Below are positions 1 through 11,751 of a stretch of 64,000 nucleotides of DNA, in pieces. Location: positions 38,716,751 through 38,780,750 of the forward strand of contig CM075942.1 in NCBI GenBank assembly GCA_038030265.1, in the 5' to 3' direction. A program made the translations under genes and the position numbers. The notes below the pieces were generated by a model. The model ran no database searches. It was not told the DNA's origin and saw nothing but the letters and a program-made list of their open reading frames with translations. The DNA comes from Corythucha ciliata (Eukaryota; Arthropoda; Insecta; Hemiptera; Tingidae). Each line of letters begins with the position of its first letter. Positions within the stretch are counted from its first letter, which is position 1.

Positions 1-254
1 TATCATTTATTTGTTCTTGATTCACGGTTCCGGAAGCCTTGCCTTTGCTTTTTGAAGGGGTATGGCTTTTAGCTAATTATTTATTGTTTTATGTTTATAA
101 TGGTAAGTTTGAGGGGGGTTTTGTTTGTGATTTGTTTTATCAACTGACAGGTTCGTGAGGTAAAGTGTTCTTTCTTATAAGGTTGAAGATGGCTGGCAGC
201 AGCTGAAACCGGTCCCGTAATAAAGTGATCTTTACGCGACGTGAACGTCTCTCC

Positions 255-280
255 TTTTTTTTTTTTTTTTTTTTTTTTTT
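255..280. repeat. poly-T tract (26 T)
   Basis: An uninterrupted run of T lies just left of the recognisable part of a palindromic element. It could be the inverted poly-A tail of a retroposed fragment, but no flanking duplication was found. Confidence 0.9.
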
Positions 281-299
281 CTCTGTTCTTCAATAACGT

Positions 300-1364
300 G
301 TCCCTTTCGAAATTACTCATGAGCGTTTGTTTAATCAATTGGCGATTTTTTGGCAGAAATGACAATTTTTTAGACAAATTAGTGATTTTCCTATTCAAAA
401 TCGCTGGTTTTTACCTGTAAATACAAACAATCCTTGCGAATTTCAGCATGCTAAAAATCATTATACCTCAACTGAAGCGGTCCTTGGAATGGAACTGAAT
501 ATGAACGCTCACCAAAGCATCAAATTCGTCGAATGGAGTGCATTTCATTACTACGAATTTCAGTAAATTAGCGATTATTTGGCAGAAATTGCTAAATAAA
601 AGTAGCTATAGTCACACTAAGCAGTAATTGTTGTCGAATAATCGCAAATTAACTGAAAACGTCGAACTGCGTTGTAGTGAAATGCACTTTATTCGACGGC
701 AAGCTGCCGGAGCGACATTTTTTGATACTCTGGTAGGCGTTCACAGTTGGTTACGTTCAATGGACCACTTCAGGTGAAGTTTTCATGACGCTGAGAATGT
801 TGAAGTTCACAAGGATTGTTTGAATTTGGCAGGTAAAAGCAATTTATTGTTTTTGAATAGGAAAATCACTCTTTTTTCTAAAAAAAAATTGTAATTTCTG
901 CCGAGAAATCGCCAATAAATGAAACAAACGCTCATGAGTAATTTCGAAAGTAACACGTTGAAAAAGCTTTTCTGATCCATGAGAAGTCGATAGGTGCAGT
1001 TTTAGTACGGGCAAGTGGGGGTTCCCTTTTATTGAAAATCTCCGTTTCGCACGACTTGGAAGAGCTGCTGAGCTGAGGACACAGAAAATAGTTATTTTAG
1101 ACGAAAATAGCTAGGCCTGACAGAACAGAGTGTGCTCTTCCCGAATCCAGCGTCAAAAGTTGTAGAAAGTCAGCTGCAATAGCAGCCGGGAAGCGAGTTA
1201 CTCGCATTTAGTCAAGGAAAATGATGTTATCCTAAAAAGATGATTAAAAAATCATATCTCTAAGGGTTTTGATTTTCGGACCGTCGCTTATGGGGTGTTT
1301 TCGGTCGCAAATGAGGTCTACTTGTACCCAATTTTTTTCTTTACACTTATACGCATCCTCCCTG
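300..1364. mobile_element. Decayed palindromic (foldback) DNA element, CAGGGTGGA-terminus family
   Basis: The right end (1220-1364) matches, with divergence, the right arm of the element at 50871-52286. It carries the same subterminal blocks: an inverted GTGTGAC-like motif, a poly-T stretch, the TTTTGATTTTCGGACC block, and a CCCTG end followed by TA. The interior (305-960) is itself an inverted repeat: ATTACTCATGAGCGTTTG appears at 315-332 and its mirror near 930-947, and the CTGCCGGAGCGACA block recurs. The left end is lost near the poly-T tract. No transposase is encoded; the reading frames here are by-products of the inverted repeat. Confidence 0.7.
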
Positions 1365-1678
1365 TATTTTGGTTTTGTATTAGATTTTGAAATGTTGCTT
1401 TTGTTTTTCTTCATTTGGAAATAAACACGGTAAATCCGTCGCCTCATTGAGTGTTGAACTGCTTTAAAAAGTTAATGACTCGTTAGAGGAATCCTTAAAC
1501 GCGAACTACGTTTGACCGAATTATCTTTACTTACGACGCGATAAACGAACCATGTAAGGCCCTTTCACTCTAGGAACTGTGCATCTCTAGACTGCAGCAG
1601 ACAAAATAAATTGGAATACCTAGGGCAGAAAATGTCAGATAGTAGCGATGTCTTGATCCCCGAAGTGTCAATACCATT

Positions 1679-1834
1679 AAGGCCTCGCCATACCGAACGC
1701 GAACTGCCGCGCGGACTGGTCCGCTCGCCAAAAAACCATGACTACGTACGTGGGTGAGGTATACCCCGTTACCATAGTTTTTCCGCGTGCGGACCTGTCC
1801 GCGCGGCAGTTCGCGTTCGGTGTGGCGGGGCCTT
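1679..1834. mobile_element. Short palindromic MITE (156 bp)
   Basis: Inverted termini of about 45 bp begin AAGGCC(T/C)CGCCA(T/C)ACCGAAC and continue through GCGAACTGCCGCGCGGAC on both arms. The 60-bp centre contains no gene. Short reading frames on both strands across this stretch (about 67-90 codons) are consequences of the palindrome. The superfamily is unknown because I could not fix a target-site duplication. Confidence 0.8.
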
Positions 1835-2054
1835 CACACACAGTCACAGTGCCGTGCCCGGCACGCGATTTGTCTGGCAAAAATGAAAATATTATTCGCT
1901 CGATTGATCAATTGATACTAGACCGGCACGTGACAGTGATTCAGTGCTCCGATCGGCACCGTAACGTTACCACAGTGATTTTTAAAATTTCGAGGCAATT
2001 TAACATGTGAGAATTAAAAATAACAGTGAGCACATTTTTCTGAAAAGTCACTGT
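1835..2054. other. Short stretch without recognised features
   Basis: I see nothing identifiable between the MITE and the hAT-type element. Confidence 0.5.
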
Positions 2055-2199
2055 TTCATCAGCAGGGCCGTTTCTAGCTCTCGCGGGGCCCCGAGGCGAG
2101 AACTATCGGGGGGCCCCCTAGCAGCCGGTGGAGACGCGGATTCAGGTTTTGCTTAAAAGGCAGGGGTTTCAGAAATTGCATACTTTGCTCTACAAAAAA

Positions 2200-2740
2200 C
2201 TGGCTTGATAGCCACTTGCATCCTTCAAATAGCTAAACTAGCCCAAAACCCCACGAAAAACCGGATAAGCTGACTACTGTCGCACCAAAAAATGAAGATT
2301 TTCGCGCCTTAAAAATGGCTAAACTTACTATTTACGACCTAAAAATAGCAAAACTGGCGAATGTCGCTCTAACAGTAGCCAAACTGACTCGTGCCTTAAA
2401 AATTGCTAGATACGTTCGATTAGGGAGCCATGAAAATACCTGAAAAGTACATGATTCGCGCCCTAAAATGGCTAAATCGGCCATTCGCGCACGAAAAGTG
2501 GCCTTGGCTTTCTGGATACTTGGCGTCCGAAAAAACAGCTAAATTGGCTCCACGCACTCTAAAAATGGCTAAAAACTGACGATTCGCACCCTAAAAATGC
2601 CTGTACAGATGACTCCCGCCATGAAAATGGCAAAAGCGCGCCAAGAATGGCCAAAACTGAGCACTCCCGCCTTTACTTCACCCCCGAAAAATTGACTCTA
2701 TACGCCCTAAAAATAGATTGGTGCCCTAAAATTATCAACA
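2200..2740. repeat. Degenerate tandem repeat, ~48-bp unit
   Basis: Successive units share the pattern CGC-CCTAAAAATGGCTAAA-CTGAC with indels and substitutions, and lie wholly inside the hAT-type element. About ten units can be followed by eye. Confidence 0.65.
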
Positions 2741-3329
2741 CCAGTTGTGTTTTATCCGTTGACTCGTTTGAAAATGATGGCGTTGCTGAAACCGCGGTCA
2801 AGATAGTTCAAATAAAACAAGTAGGAGAAGATTTTTCATTTCTTTGCCTTCATTATGAAAATTCTACAACCCCAAGAAAGTTACAACATACAAAAAGTTC
2901 CAAAAAGCCCCCCAAAACAGACTATTTGTCAATAAAATTAATGATAATGGCGATTCAGTCATGAAACTGCGGGAGTTTTTTGCGATTAGTAGCAGATCAA
3001 ACCGAACAGTACCTATTTTGCACTTTTATGGAAAGGATATTTTGCTAGTACGGCCAATGAAATTACCTGTCTGTTCGGCTCTGTAGCCGTCCAAAGTGCA
3101 CCAAATAAGCGGCTGAAACGAAGGACTTGAACGGGGAATATTCACAAACTTGGCCGGACACAATCAATTTAATCGAAAATGGAAAATTGTCGAACTGCAG
3201 AGGCATTCTGCAAGCACAGTGGGTAAGAGTGGCCTCCATTGAGACACGTCGTTCCTGGGGCCGAAGTTGAAACACGTTCAAGTTTCGTACCGAGAGATCC
3301 TTCAAGATCCGAATTTATTGGACTTAGCT

Positions 3330-3900
3330 CTTTGGAATAGCAATTAGGGTGGGGGGGGGCCGTCTCAATTGAATAAACAAGTTCCGTGGGTTCGGCTCTT
3401 TCAAATATCAATTTCGAGGGTTTGGCTTAACCGACAAGCCAATTTCGTAATTATGTCTTCTTCAAAAGACAATTTCGCGAGGTTTCCCTCATTCGAAAAA
3501 GCAATTTCGCGAGATCTTTAAAAATCGAATTTCCAGGATTTGCCCCTTTGAAGCGTCAATTGGGCAGATTTCTCTTCTTTTAAAACCCACGGTTTGGTCC
3601 ACTTTAGCAACCAAATTTCTTAGATTTGGCTATTTAAAATGGACATTTCGTGTGTTTGGCTCAAATACGCCAATTTCACTTTCACATGTTTGGATCTTTC
3701 AAGACCCCTTTTTGTGGATAAGGCGCCTTCAAATCCAATTTCGCGGATTTTCATGGTTGGAAAATCCAATTTCGTGGGGCTGAATTCTTCAAAAACCGTA
3801 TTATTCGGATTTTTAGCTCTGTAAAACCCAAATTTCCCGGATTTTCTCTCCATTAAAAAACATTGTTTTCTAGGCTTAGGCATTTTAGAACACGATTTTT
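3330..3900. repeat. Degenerate tandem repeat, ~45-50-bp unit
   Basis: Repeated blocks of the form CAATTTCG-GGATTTGGCTC-TTCAAAA run through the right half of the hAT-type element. A similar unit, inverted, fills much of the unrelated hAT at 47108-48228. Confidence 0.65.
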
Positions 3901-4051
3901 AATCGTTTCAACAGAAGTGCCTCAAAATTGTAAAAATTTAGCCGAGTGTTGTAAGTATTTTTATTCCAAGCCGGGGCCCCCCCCCCCACGGGTCGGGGCC
4001 CCTAGACGGTCACTTACCCTGCCTACCCCCTAAAAACGGCCCTGTTCATCA

Positions 4052-4333
4052 GGGTCCTCCTAATTCGCAGACCAACACAACGAATTCTGCGGACCAGCCC
4101 ATAACTCGCCCAAAAGTGGTCCGACTGAGCTGATTTTCAGTATGTAGACTCTGCTCCGGTGGCAGTACAACCCATCAAAATTTGATGACGATCCGATAAT
4201 TTGCTGACCCCTTTCTCCGCACACCGGAACAGAGTCTAAACACAGAAAATTAGCCCATCCAGATTACTTTTTAGGGCGAGTTATGGGCTGGTCCACAGAA
4301 TTCGTTTTGTTGGTCCGCAAATTGGGAAGACCC
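4052..4333. mobile_element. Palindromic MITE abutting the hAT TSD
   Basis: Inverted arms of about 60 bp start GGGTC(C/T)TCC and share ACGAATTCTG-GGACCAGCCC and ATAACTCGCCC. There is no coding capacity. Its left end directly adjoins or overlaps by one base the right TSD of the hAT-type element, so one inserted at the edge of the other. Confidence 0.75.
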
Positions 4334-6080
4334 GTCTCATCATTGTTAAGTGTGAATTTACCTTGATTTGGACCACGGATTATCAATAAAATCAGACTTG
4401 AATTGGATCGGACTTGAATGTTTTGATTTTTATTGATGTTCAATCAAACAATTGTGTGACGTACCATGGAACTACCACCAAGGACCGTGGTCCATAGTGG
4501 TCTACCATGGGCTATTCGACGTATATTATTACCTTTATATTTCTAAAAATGTTGAACCAGAAGAACAATTTTATGAGTCATGGAGGATTGAGGCATTTCA
4601 AAAGAAAAGTACATTGAAAACTCGCTTTTACTAATTGACACTGTAAAGTATATTTTGGTAATTATGGGCATGGACGGTGGGTATAACAACTTGAGATTGG
4701 GTACCTAGTCTAGCATTTACGCCTGTAGTCATTGGCATGAAACATATACCAAGTTTCCGTTATGATCAACGATGACACGATTTTGGGTTTTAAGTCCCAA
4801 TCAAGTTTTCGGCACACTACAAGTATACGAATTTAATGAAAAACTATTCTTGAATACCAAGATGCTCAAATTGAATACCTTTCTTACGACTCATTATTCA
4901 GCTGTTGACCGATGTTTACCGGCATCAGGGGTGAAATAAAGGACATTTCATACTTGCCGTTAAATATACTGCAAAATTGCAATTACTGATTACGAAGGAA
5001 ATGTTTAAAAAACACGAAACGCGGTCAAAACTTGCAGGAAACTCGGAAAATAAATATAAATACCCTACTTATCAAGAAACCCGTGTGATAAATGATAATG
5101 ATATGAGGGACCAAATATGGCGCTGATTAGGCGTGTTGCAGTACTCGTGTTTTATAGTGCCTTAGTAAAGGTGGGTTTCTGAATACGGCCCATATCTCGC
5201 ATCACATTTTCTATTAATACACTCCCTCTATTATTTATCTGTGCTCGCTGATCTGGACGCCAACTTAGTTTACAATATTGAGAGTTGACAAGCAAGTTGA
5301 CTGTCTGTGGGAAGGTTGTCAACACTCGGGCGACTTACAAAAGTTACAAAGGCTCTAGCCGGATAAGGGGGACAAAAATGTCTTTTATGTTTTTTCCGAA
5401 GAAATTCCTACAGTAAGCTACCTTTCTTAAGTATAGTCTATCGCCAGAGTTTCAGGCCTGGATCTCGTTTTTAGGGCCCGGAATGGGTGAAACACTGAAA
5501 ATATGTTCCCTTTAAATCCTCCATTTTTCCGTTGCCGCAATATCGATGCTAGCCTCTTAAAATTCTCAGGATATCTTTCTTATGAAGTTGAGAAAGGCTG
5601 GTAATTTTTGTAGCCAGATCCGACCATATAAAACCGAGATAGAGCAATTTTTTTAAAGAAAGAGTCTTAAAAATAGCGTAAAATTGGCGAAAAAACAGGC
5701 ATAACTCCCGGGCGGTTCGAGCTGCACACAACAAACTTTCACAAAAGAAGTAGTTATTTGTCAGGATAACTTCCAATTTTTCGCCGATTTTTCGGTTTGG
5801 TGGCACATACATTTATGTTTGATCAAAATAGCACCATTTTTGGGAAAAACGCATTTTAGGCCATAAACAACATGACCCTCAGGGGAGCTACAGAAGACAT
5901 AATGGCCCTGTGAATAACTCTACATTGTAGAGTTAGGGTAGTGAAAGGGTTAAAAGCCCGTTCACAAGCTCATATGTTCGTGTTTTGTGAAAACGAGAAA
6001 GATAATTTCGAGAACTTGTATATTTTTAATAACAATCCAAATCCCCCTCCTTTAATTCCTCAAAATCAAATGTCCCCATT
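4334..6080. other. About 1.7 kb without a recognised gene
   Basis: No reading frame here resembles a known family. The longest (5549-5812, minus, 87 codons) has no recognisable motif. The right edge (from about 6083 leftwards) may be a remnant LTR of the adjacent Ty3/gypsy fragment, because the bases after its polypurine tract begin TGTAATGGGG on the minus strand. Confidence 0.5.
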
Positions 6081-6083
6081 ACA

Positions 6084-6095
6084 TCCTCCTTTCTG
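6084..6095 (-). other. Candidate polypurine tract of a Ty3/gypsy fragment
   Basis: Immediately downstream of the integrase stop, the minus strand reads AGAAAGGAGGA and is followed by TGTAATGGGG. This is the usual order of polypurine tract and LTR start in Ty3/gypsy elements, where the tract primes plus-strand DNA. No second LTR copy is present to prove it. Confidence 0.5.
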
Positions 6096-7690
6096 TCACG
6101 GACGATAGAAGTTCGTTGGCCTCACTAAGCGACCATATCTTGTCACGTAAGAAGAGTGATCTTTTCGACGTTCTGGTTCAACTATTGAGTCGGTTGACAG
6201 TTCATTTCGAGCTGAAATTCCACCACTGACTTCCCCCTCAGTAGCCTTTTCTTCTGAGGGACAATCGAAGTCATTCTGATATGGGACAAGCAGTTTTCTA
6301 TTCCTTCGAAATCTTTGAAACCTACATTCAACTGTGTAGTCTCTATCTGATGGGCCATTTGAGTTCGCCACAACAGTTCCATATTGCTTTCTGTCCCGAA
6401 TCCACACTTTCTCGCCCACATTTAAGTGCCGAAGGTGTCTGGCGTTGTGCCTTCTGTCGATATAAAATTTTTGTTGATCTTTAGTGTTCCTCATCTTCTT
6501 CTTATACATATCTAAATCCGGCCACTTGGGAGTTGATGGAGGTAATGGTAACGATGTACTGATTTTCCTACCGTACAACAGCTCCGCTGGATTAAAACCT
6601 GATTCGAGTGGGGAACTTCTGTAAGCTAACAGACCTTCGTAAAAATCACGATTCTTTTCCAATATGTCTTTTGCAGTCCGAACAGCTCTTTCCGCTTGAC
6701 CATTACATTGTGGATACCTGGGACTTGAGGTGACTAGAGTGAAATTGTACAACCGCAAGAATGAAAGAAATTCCGATGAAGAAAATTGAGGACCATTGTC
6801 TGTTCTAGTGTTATCGGAACACCGTGGCGAGAAAATATGCTTTTTAAAGCAACAATCACGTCCTGAGAAGATTGAGATTTCAGCTCAACAAGCTCAATAA
6901 ATTTCGAGAAGTAGTCCTGTACTACCAAATAGCTTTTACCTTTGAAAAATAACAAATCACCCCCAAGAACATCCTAAGGACCATCCGGCGGATCAGTTGG
7001 AAGCAGAGGTTCACATTTTTCTGGAGAATTTCTTAAACATACGGAACAGTTAGATACCATTCGCCTTACATCGACAGTGATCCCTGGCCACCAAACGCAG
7101 TTCCTCGCTCTCAACGTACATTTATGTACTCCCAAATGACCCTGATGGAGAAGGTTCAAGATTTCTCTTCTCATCTCTTTCGGAACAAAGTACCTCTGAC
7201 ATGCAAGATTAAGCCGTCAAAAACTGTTAAATTTCCTCTTTCCCTGTAGAAATCTGTGTTTTTGAATTTCTCCCATTCGCCGGATAAAATACACTCCTTT
7301 AAACGTAATGAAACTTCGTCCTTGGCCTGAGATTTTTTTAGAAGGTGTATCCGCCTGTCGCAAACAAGAATTGCCGAAACGACTGACGCCACGTGAAGCT
7401 CTGTTTCGTCAAGGGCATCTTTATGATCAACGCCATCTTCTACGGGAAAACTAGAAAGGGCATCAGGCAGGGCAAAATCTTTACCCTTAACGTGTTGAAT
7501 TTCGAAATCAAAGTTTAGAAGTCTCATTCTGAATCTTTGTAACCGAGCAGACAGTTCACCGATAGGTTTCTGACCCAAAATTTGAGCCTAACTGAGTTAA
7601 CGGCTTGTGATCGGTCAGTAAAAGAAAACTTTTACCCATAATGTAAGGCGAGAAACGCTCACAGGCCCATTGGCGCCAGGCGCATTGAAT
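6096..7690 (-). pseudogene. Ty3/gypsy pol fragment: RNase H end and integrase (element 2)
   Basis: Read right to left, this holds the end of an RNase H domain (TDHKPL near 7620, minus strand), an HHCC zinc region near 6990-7180 (HQGHLGVHK then CSVC), the integrase core and a C-terminal region. The catalytic triad can be traced: Asp in the DLLFFKGK segment, Asp in TDNGPQF in a shifted frame near 6800, and Glu in NGQAERAV near 6690. The reading frame is broken by a stop near 6972 and shifts near 6810 and 7170. It is a different gypsy lineage from the sequence to its right and lacks gag, protease and RT. It is a dead fragment. The family assignment is secure, the clade is not. Confidence 0.88.
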
Positions 7691-9954
7691 GCGTCAATGA
7701 CCAATAGGAAGTGAAGTCCGTCAACGGGGCCCGCGAAATCTATGTGTACCCGATTCATTGGGGCTTTGGCGTCACCCCAAGGTTGCACCGGCGCTTTGGG
7801 AGGAATTGCTTTGTTGTCAGCACAGGCTTTACAGCTTTTGACCATGAGTTCTATGTCATTGTTAATGCCAGGCCAATAGACGTGTGATCTGGCGAGCATC
7901 TTCAACTTCACCACTCCGAAGTGCTCTGAATGAAGTTCTGAGAGAACTAAGGTGCGCAACGACTCAGGAACGTATACACGGTCTCTGAGCAGGACGATTC
8001 CATCCAATAGCGAATACTCGGGATTGCACTCTTTGCCCGCTTCTAGACTGTGTGCCAACGACGCTAAGTCTTTGTCGCAAGATGTCGCAGCCCTGATTCG
8101 TTTATAGTCCAGTGAAGCCCCACTAGAAGTGATGCTATTGATGACTTCAGCTTGATATACAGAGGACTCATCCTCGTTTTCTTCGCCGTAGCTCAGAGGA
8201 GCTCTAGATAAGTAGTCCGCGTGCTTGTAGAGGTCAGCCTTCTGATGTTTAATGACGTAATCAAATGCCGATAAAAACGAGGCGTAACGAACAAGACGAG
8301 AAGCCGACATTACTGGTATTTTGGCGTGAGGGCTGAAAATGTGAGTCAGCGGTTTATTATCACTGACAAGCGTGAACTGTCGTCCGTAGAGATAGTTGTA
8401 TAATTTCTTCACTGACCAGAAAATCGCTGTTGCTTCCCGATCGAGTTGGGAGTAACGTTGTTCAACTTTTGTGAGCGCTCGGGAGATGAAGTACACTGGA
8501 CGTTCAACCCCATCGATAATATGTGACAGTATGCCCGAGATAACGTAAGGGCTGGCATCCGTAGCTAAAATTATTGGAAGTTCAGGGTTGAACGGAGTAA
8601 GCACCACCGGACTAGCGATACCTTCCTTGAGGCGCGTGAACGCTCTTTCACAATCGACAGTCCATTTAAATGGTTCCCTTTGTTTCTGGGCGTTTCGCAA
8701 AGCTGCTGTTAGAGTTGAGGCGTCTTTGATGAATTTACCGTAGTACATGATGAGCCCCAGAAAAGATGCAACTTCATCTGCATTATTTGGTCGCGGGGCA
8801 TAAATTATTGCTCTAATTTTGTCTTCCGTTTTCTCAAGCCCGTTTCGGGTTATTCTATGACCAAGAAAATCCACAGCAGGAACAAAAAATTTGCACTTAT
8901 TCCGATTAAGATGGAGGTGCATTTCCCGTAGCTTGGATAGACAGGTGAACAAGCGATCTCTGCATTGTTCCAAGGTTTTGCCCATGATGATGATGTCATC
9001 AAAATAGACAGCGATTCCTTCCATGTCACCAAAAGCATTGTCCATAATACGCTGAAATTCGTTAGGCGCAATTTTAATTCCGAACGCAAGCCTGTTCATT
9101 CTGTACGTGCCTTTTTGCGTTGAGATTGATTGAATTTTAGCACTTTCTTCCGTCATTTGGACATGAAGGTAGGCTTTGTAGACATCCAGTTTGCAGAAGA
9201 AACGGCCGCCCTGCATTTTATTGAAAAGGCTGTCCATTAAAGGCAAAGGATAGCGGTCACTGAAAAGCATTGGATTAACTGTACTTTTGAAATCCACGCA
9301 GAGACGAATTTGGTTTCCAGGTTTGGGAACAATAACAAGAGGTGATCCCCATTCACTTTGGTCTGCACGAGTGATGATACCTTGAGCTTCCATTTGCTCG
9401 AGCTCATGAGAAACCTGATCTTGTAGCTCATAGGGAACTGGACGAGCTTTGACGAACACAGGCGCTGCACCTGGTTTGAGGTTGAGGTTACACAAAACGT
9501 TGGGGATCGTACCTATTTTTTCAGTGAAGATATCAGCAAATGTTTCGAAAATTTTCTCCGGTGTATTCGGAACAGCAACGAGCTGCACATCGGAAACTTG
9601 TGTAATTTCAAGTCCTAGGGGACGCATCCACGAGCGGCCCATGATGGTCACCGCAGATGAAGTCACGATGAATAGATCGAGCATGCAACTCACCGAACCA
9701 CAAGTGACTCTCACGTGAGCGACGCCGAGAGGTCTGAAATACTCTCCCGTGTAAGTTTCGAAGACGACGTCCGATTTGATTAAGCGGCATGACAAATTCA
9801 ACGCCTTGAACGACTTCAAGCTCATGGTTGAAGCACCACTGCCCGAGTCAATCTCGAACTGTACTTTCTGGTGTTCCACGCCAACTGTCAGGTAATATTT
9901 ATTTCCTTTGTCTGGCTCCTGAGAGGCCTGAAAAACTTCGTTCGGGACGTCCAC
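7672..9954 (-). CDS. Ty3/gypsy pol: protease, RT, RNase H, truncated integrase (element 1)
   Basis: A 779-residue open frame. Domains in order: retropepsin-like aspartic protease (IDSGSGAS near residues 34-41); reverse transcriptase with KLDVYKAYLHV and the active-site box YFDD near residue 310; RNase H with TDAS, E and SDNKPL; integrase zinc region (HSEHFG then CKAC) and the first catalytic Asp in HIDFAGP. Family members normally continue through the Asp and Glu of the integrase core. Here the frame leaves homology after VIDAF, about 25 residues before its stop, because the sequence joins element 2 at about 7672-7690. YFDD in place of the commoner YVDD/YIDD is tolerated in some lineages. Gag lies just upstream (to the right). 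The product copied the element's RNA into DNA; this copy cannot integrate on its own. Confidence 0.92.
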
Positions 9955-9988
9955 AACCTGGAATACGTTGAAAACTTCGGCTTCAGAA

Positions 9989-10568
9989 TCATCGCTTGTT
10001 TCCTAAGTTAATTTTTTTATAGAGGGGCCTCGCGAGTCGCGACTGTGAAGACTTGGACGACAGAGTCTTAAGGCACACTTTAGCCACATGACCTGTTTTC
10101 TGGCAGGAGTTGCACCTCAATGTTTGAGGCGAGATGTGACATTCCGTTGAAATGTGGTTCTCGCGGCCACAACGGAGGCAAAGTCCCTCGATGCCTAGCT
10201 CGCGAAAATTATACCAGGAATTTCGTCTGTCCCGCCCTCCTGAGTACTTGAGGGAAAGCCCTGGCTGGCAAGAACAACCTCTATCTTGGCCACGAGTCGT
10301 AGTACTTGCTTGCTTCATAAAACGACTTGAAACTTTATGAACATCTGCATCTGCCCTCGAGTGTTCAATGATGCGGCTTCCGTCTTTCGCAGCTTCCGCG
10401 GTTAAGGCGATCTCGACCGACCGGGCGAACGTTAAGTATTTTTCTTGAAGCAAAGCTTCTCGGATTGAAGAGTCTCGAATGCCTCTTATGAATTGAATAC
10501 GTAAAAAAATATCAGCAATAGGCTGTTTGCACTCACTCAGAGGGCAGATAAAATCGCAATCAGCACTC
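9989..10568 (-). pseudogene. Ty3/gypsy gag C-terminal part with two CCHC knuckles (element 1)
   Basis: The frame contains two zinc knuckles, CLRCGRENHISTEC and CNSCQKTGHVAKVC, the nucleocapsid signature that binds genomic RNA. Upstream of them is a helical region with CPLSECKQPIADIF, continuing the capsid homology of the piece to the right. The basic tail ends 35 bases before the pol frame. It was once continuous with the reading frame at 10638-11057 but is now separated by a 70-bp insertion, which also supplies the spurious N-terminus of the open frame (the frame extends to 10648). Confidence 0.85.
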
Positions 10569-10638
10569 TGGGGCACAATAATCCACCTAGGATTCCGTGC
10601 CGGGGGGGCAACCCTCCTACCCGTGGGTGTTTGTTTTT
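10569..10638. mobile_element. 70-bp insertion flanked by a 12-bp duplication inside gag
   Basis: The 12-mer CAATCAGCACTC occurs at 10557-10568 and again at 10639-10650. The 70 bases between them have no gag homology and break the frame exactly where the two gag parts should join. One end is T-rich (GTTTGTTTTT on the plus strand). A duplication of this length suggests target-primed retroposition of a short fragment. The source element is unknown. Confidence 0.85.
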
Positions 10639-11057
10639 CAATCAGCACTCAACGATTTCAATTTAGCGACGAATTGGCCAACGTCTTCATTGTCGGCTTG
10701 GCTAGAACAGAAAAACCGATGCTGTTCAACGAGAATGTTTTTCTTTGGGGATACAGCTTGCTCTAGCAGCGTAACTAAAACCGTGTAAGTCTTGCTTGAG
10801 GGGGTGTCTTGGCCGCACAACGCACATAGTTTCGAGTACCATTTACCCCCGATTGAATTGATGAAGACTTTGGCCTTGGCCGATTCAGCCGCATCACCAA
10901 CAAGGTTCTTAATTGAGAAGAAATTTTCCAACCTTTGACGATATGACTTGAACGATTCGAGGCTCTCGTCGAACGGTTCGAATGAAACATTTTGAGAGGC
11001 AATAATTTCGTCAGGGGTCCGGGGTTGCACTGTTCCGGACGGCTGTAACCCATGCAC
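10639..11057 (-). pseudogene. Ty3/gypsy gag N-terminal (capsid) part (element 1)
   Basis: A 139-codon frame beginning MHGLQPSGTV. It carries the pattern common in insect gypsy gag proteins: a segment FEPFDESLESFKSYRQRLENFF followed by a helical region ending VAKLKSLSAD, which continues in the CCHC-bearing piece to the left. The product would have formed the particle shell. The stop is created by the 70-bp insertion. The start is the first in-frame ATG about 185 bases inside the presumed 5' LTR edge. Confidence 0.82.
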
Positions 11058-11221
11058 TAATTGAGTTAGAGCTTACACCAATCGTGTCATCTCCGGTTGG
11101 TCATTCATCGTAAAGGCGTATGGGAGAATGAATAATCCAAAGGCGATGTACAGAGCGTAAGGACGCGATCGATCACGTTAGGCGGCAGACCTTCAAAGGA
11201 CGCTTTTGTCCGACATTCCTT

Positions 11222-11240
11222 TCATCTCGTCGCCACTATT
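11222..11240 (-). other. Candidate primer-binding site of element 1
   Basis: On the minus strand, just inside the presumed LTR end CCTCGGACA, the sequence runs TAATAGTGGCGACGAGATGA. The TGGCGACG core resembles tRNA-derived primer-binding sites of insect gypsy elements. Position and composition support it; the tRNA is not established. Confidence 0.5.
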
Positions 11241-11241
11241 A

Positions 11242-11440
11242 TGTCCGAGGAATGGAATGAATGAACTGATTCAAAAGCACAAAACACCGTATATTCAATT
11301 AACACAACGCGTTCCTCAAAAGAAACAAAACTAAGAACAACATGCCTCAATGCTAGGTTACAAGCGATAAGATAAGCTTGAAGGCTTCCCGCTTAGGACT
11401 CAACAGCTGTGCGACTTTGTAGTCTACGCAACCACACAAA
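11242..11440 (-). repeat. Possible 5' LTR of element 1 (outer end not defined)
   Basis: A TGTCC start (plus strand) directly follows the candidate primer-binding site, consistent with an LTR ending CA on the minus strand. The partner LTR is missing because element 1 is truncated at 7.68 kb, so the outer boundary is a guess. Confidence 0.35.
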
Positions 11441-11750
11441 AATTAATTCAATTAAAAAATGAAGCATTTTCATGAGTTCATAGCCTCCACAGACGCATAA
11501 CATGGAGTTTGTGAACGTTACTGGGGCTTTGAACTATGAAAGGGGTTTTTCCAAGAAGAATTATCCTCATTCTGCAAGGTGTACAATAACGAGATGCTCA
11601 GAGAACCTGGGCTTCGGGGCGTCATTTGGGTTAATGCAACATGTTTAACATGATATTCGACAATTCATCATTTGAAATCCGACAAAGAAACCTGAAAATT
11701 GCATCCGAAAATGTCTCAAATGTTTGGAAAATGCAATTGACTCCTGATTA
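11441..11750. other. About 300 bp without recognised features
   Basis: I see no gene or repeat here. It separates the gypsy 5' end from the non-LTR RT fragment. Confidence 0.5.
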
Positions 11751-11751
11751 A

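Larger units (their letters stand above)
2063..4044. mobile_element. Non-autonomous hAT-type element with internal ~48-bp repeats
   Basis: Termini are CAGGGCCGTTT at the left and its inverse AAACGGCCCTG at the right. Both are flanked by the 8-bp duplication TTCATCAG (2055-2062 and 4045-4052), the TSD length typical of hAT. There is no transposase. The interior is two blocks of degenerate ~45-50-bp repeats: about 2200-2740 (AAAAATGGCTAAACTG-type units) and about 3330-3900 (CAATTTCGCGAGGTTTG-type units). Small reading frames at 2647-2964, 3063-3411 and 3620-3883 arise from these repeats. Confidence 0.85.

Noticed and set aside
1677..2010. Overlapping reading frames on both strands
   Set aside because: They translate the two arms of a palindromic MITE and have mirrored composition.
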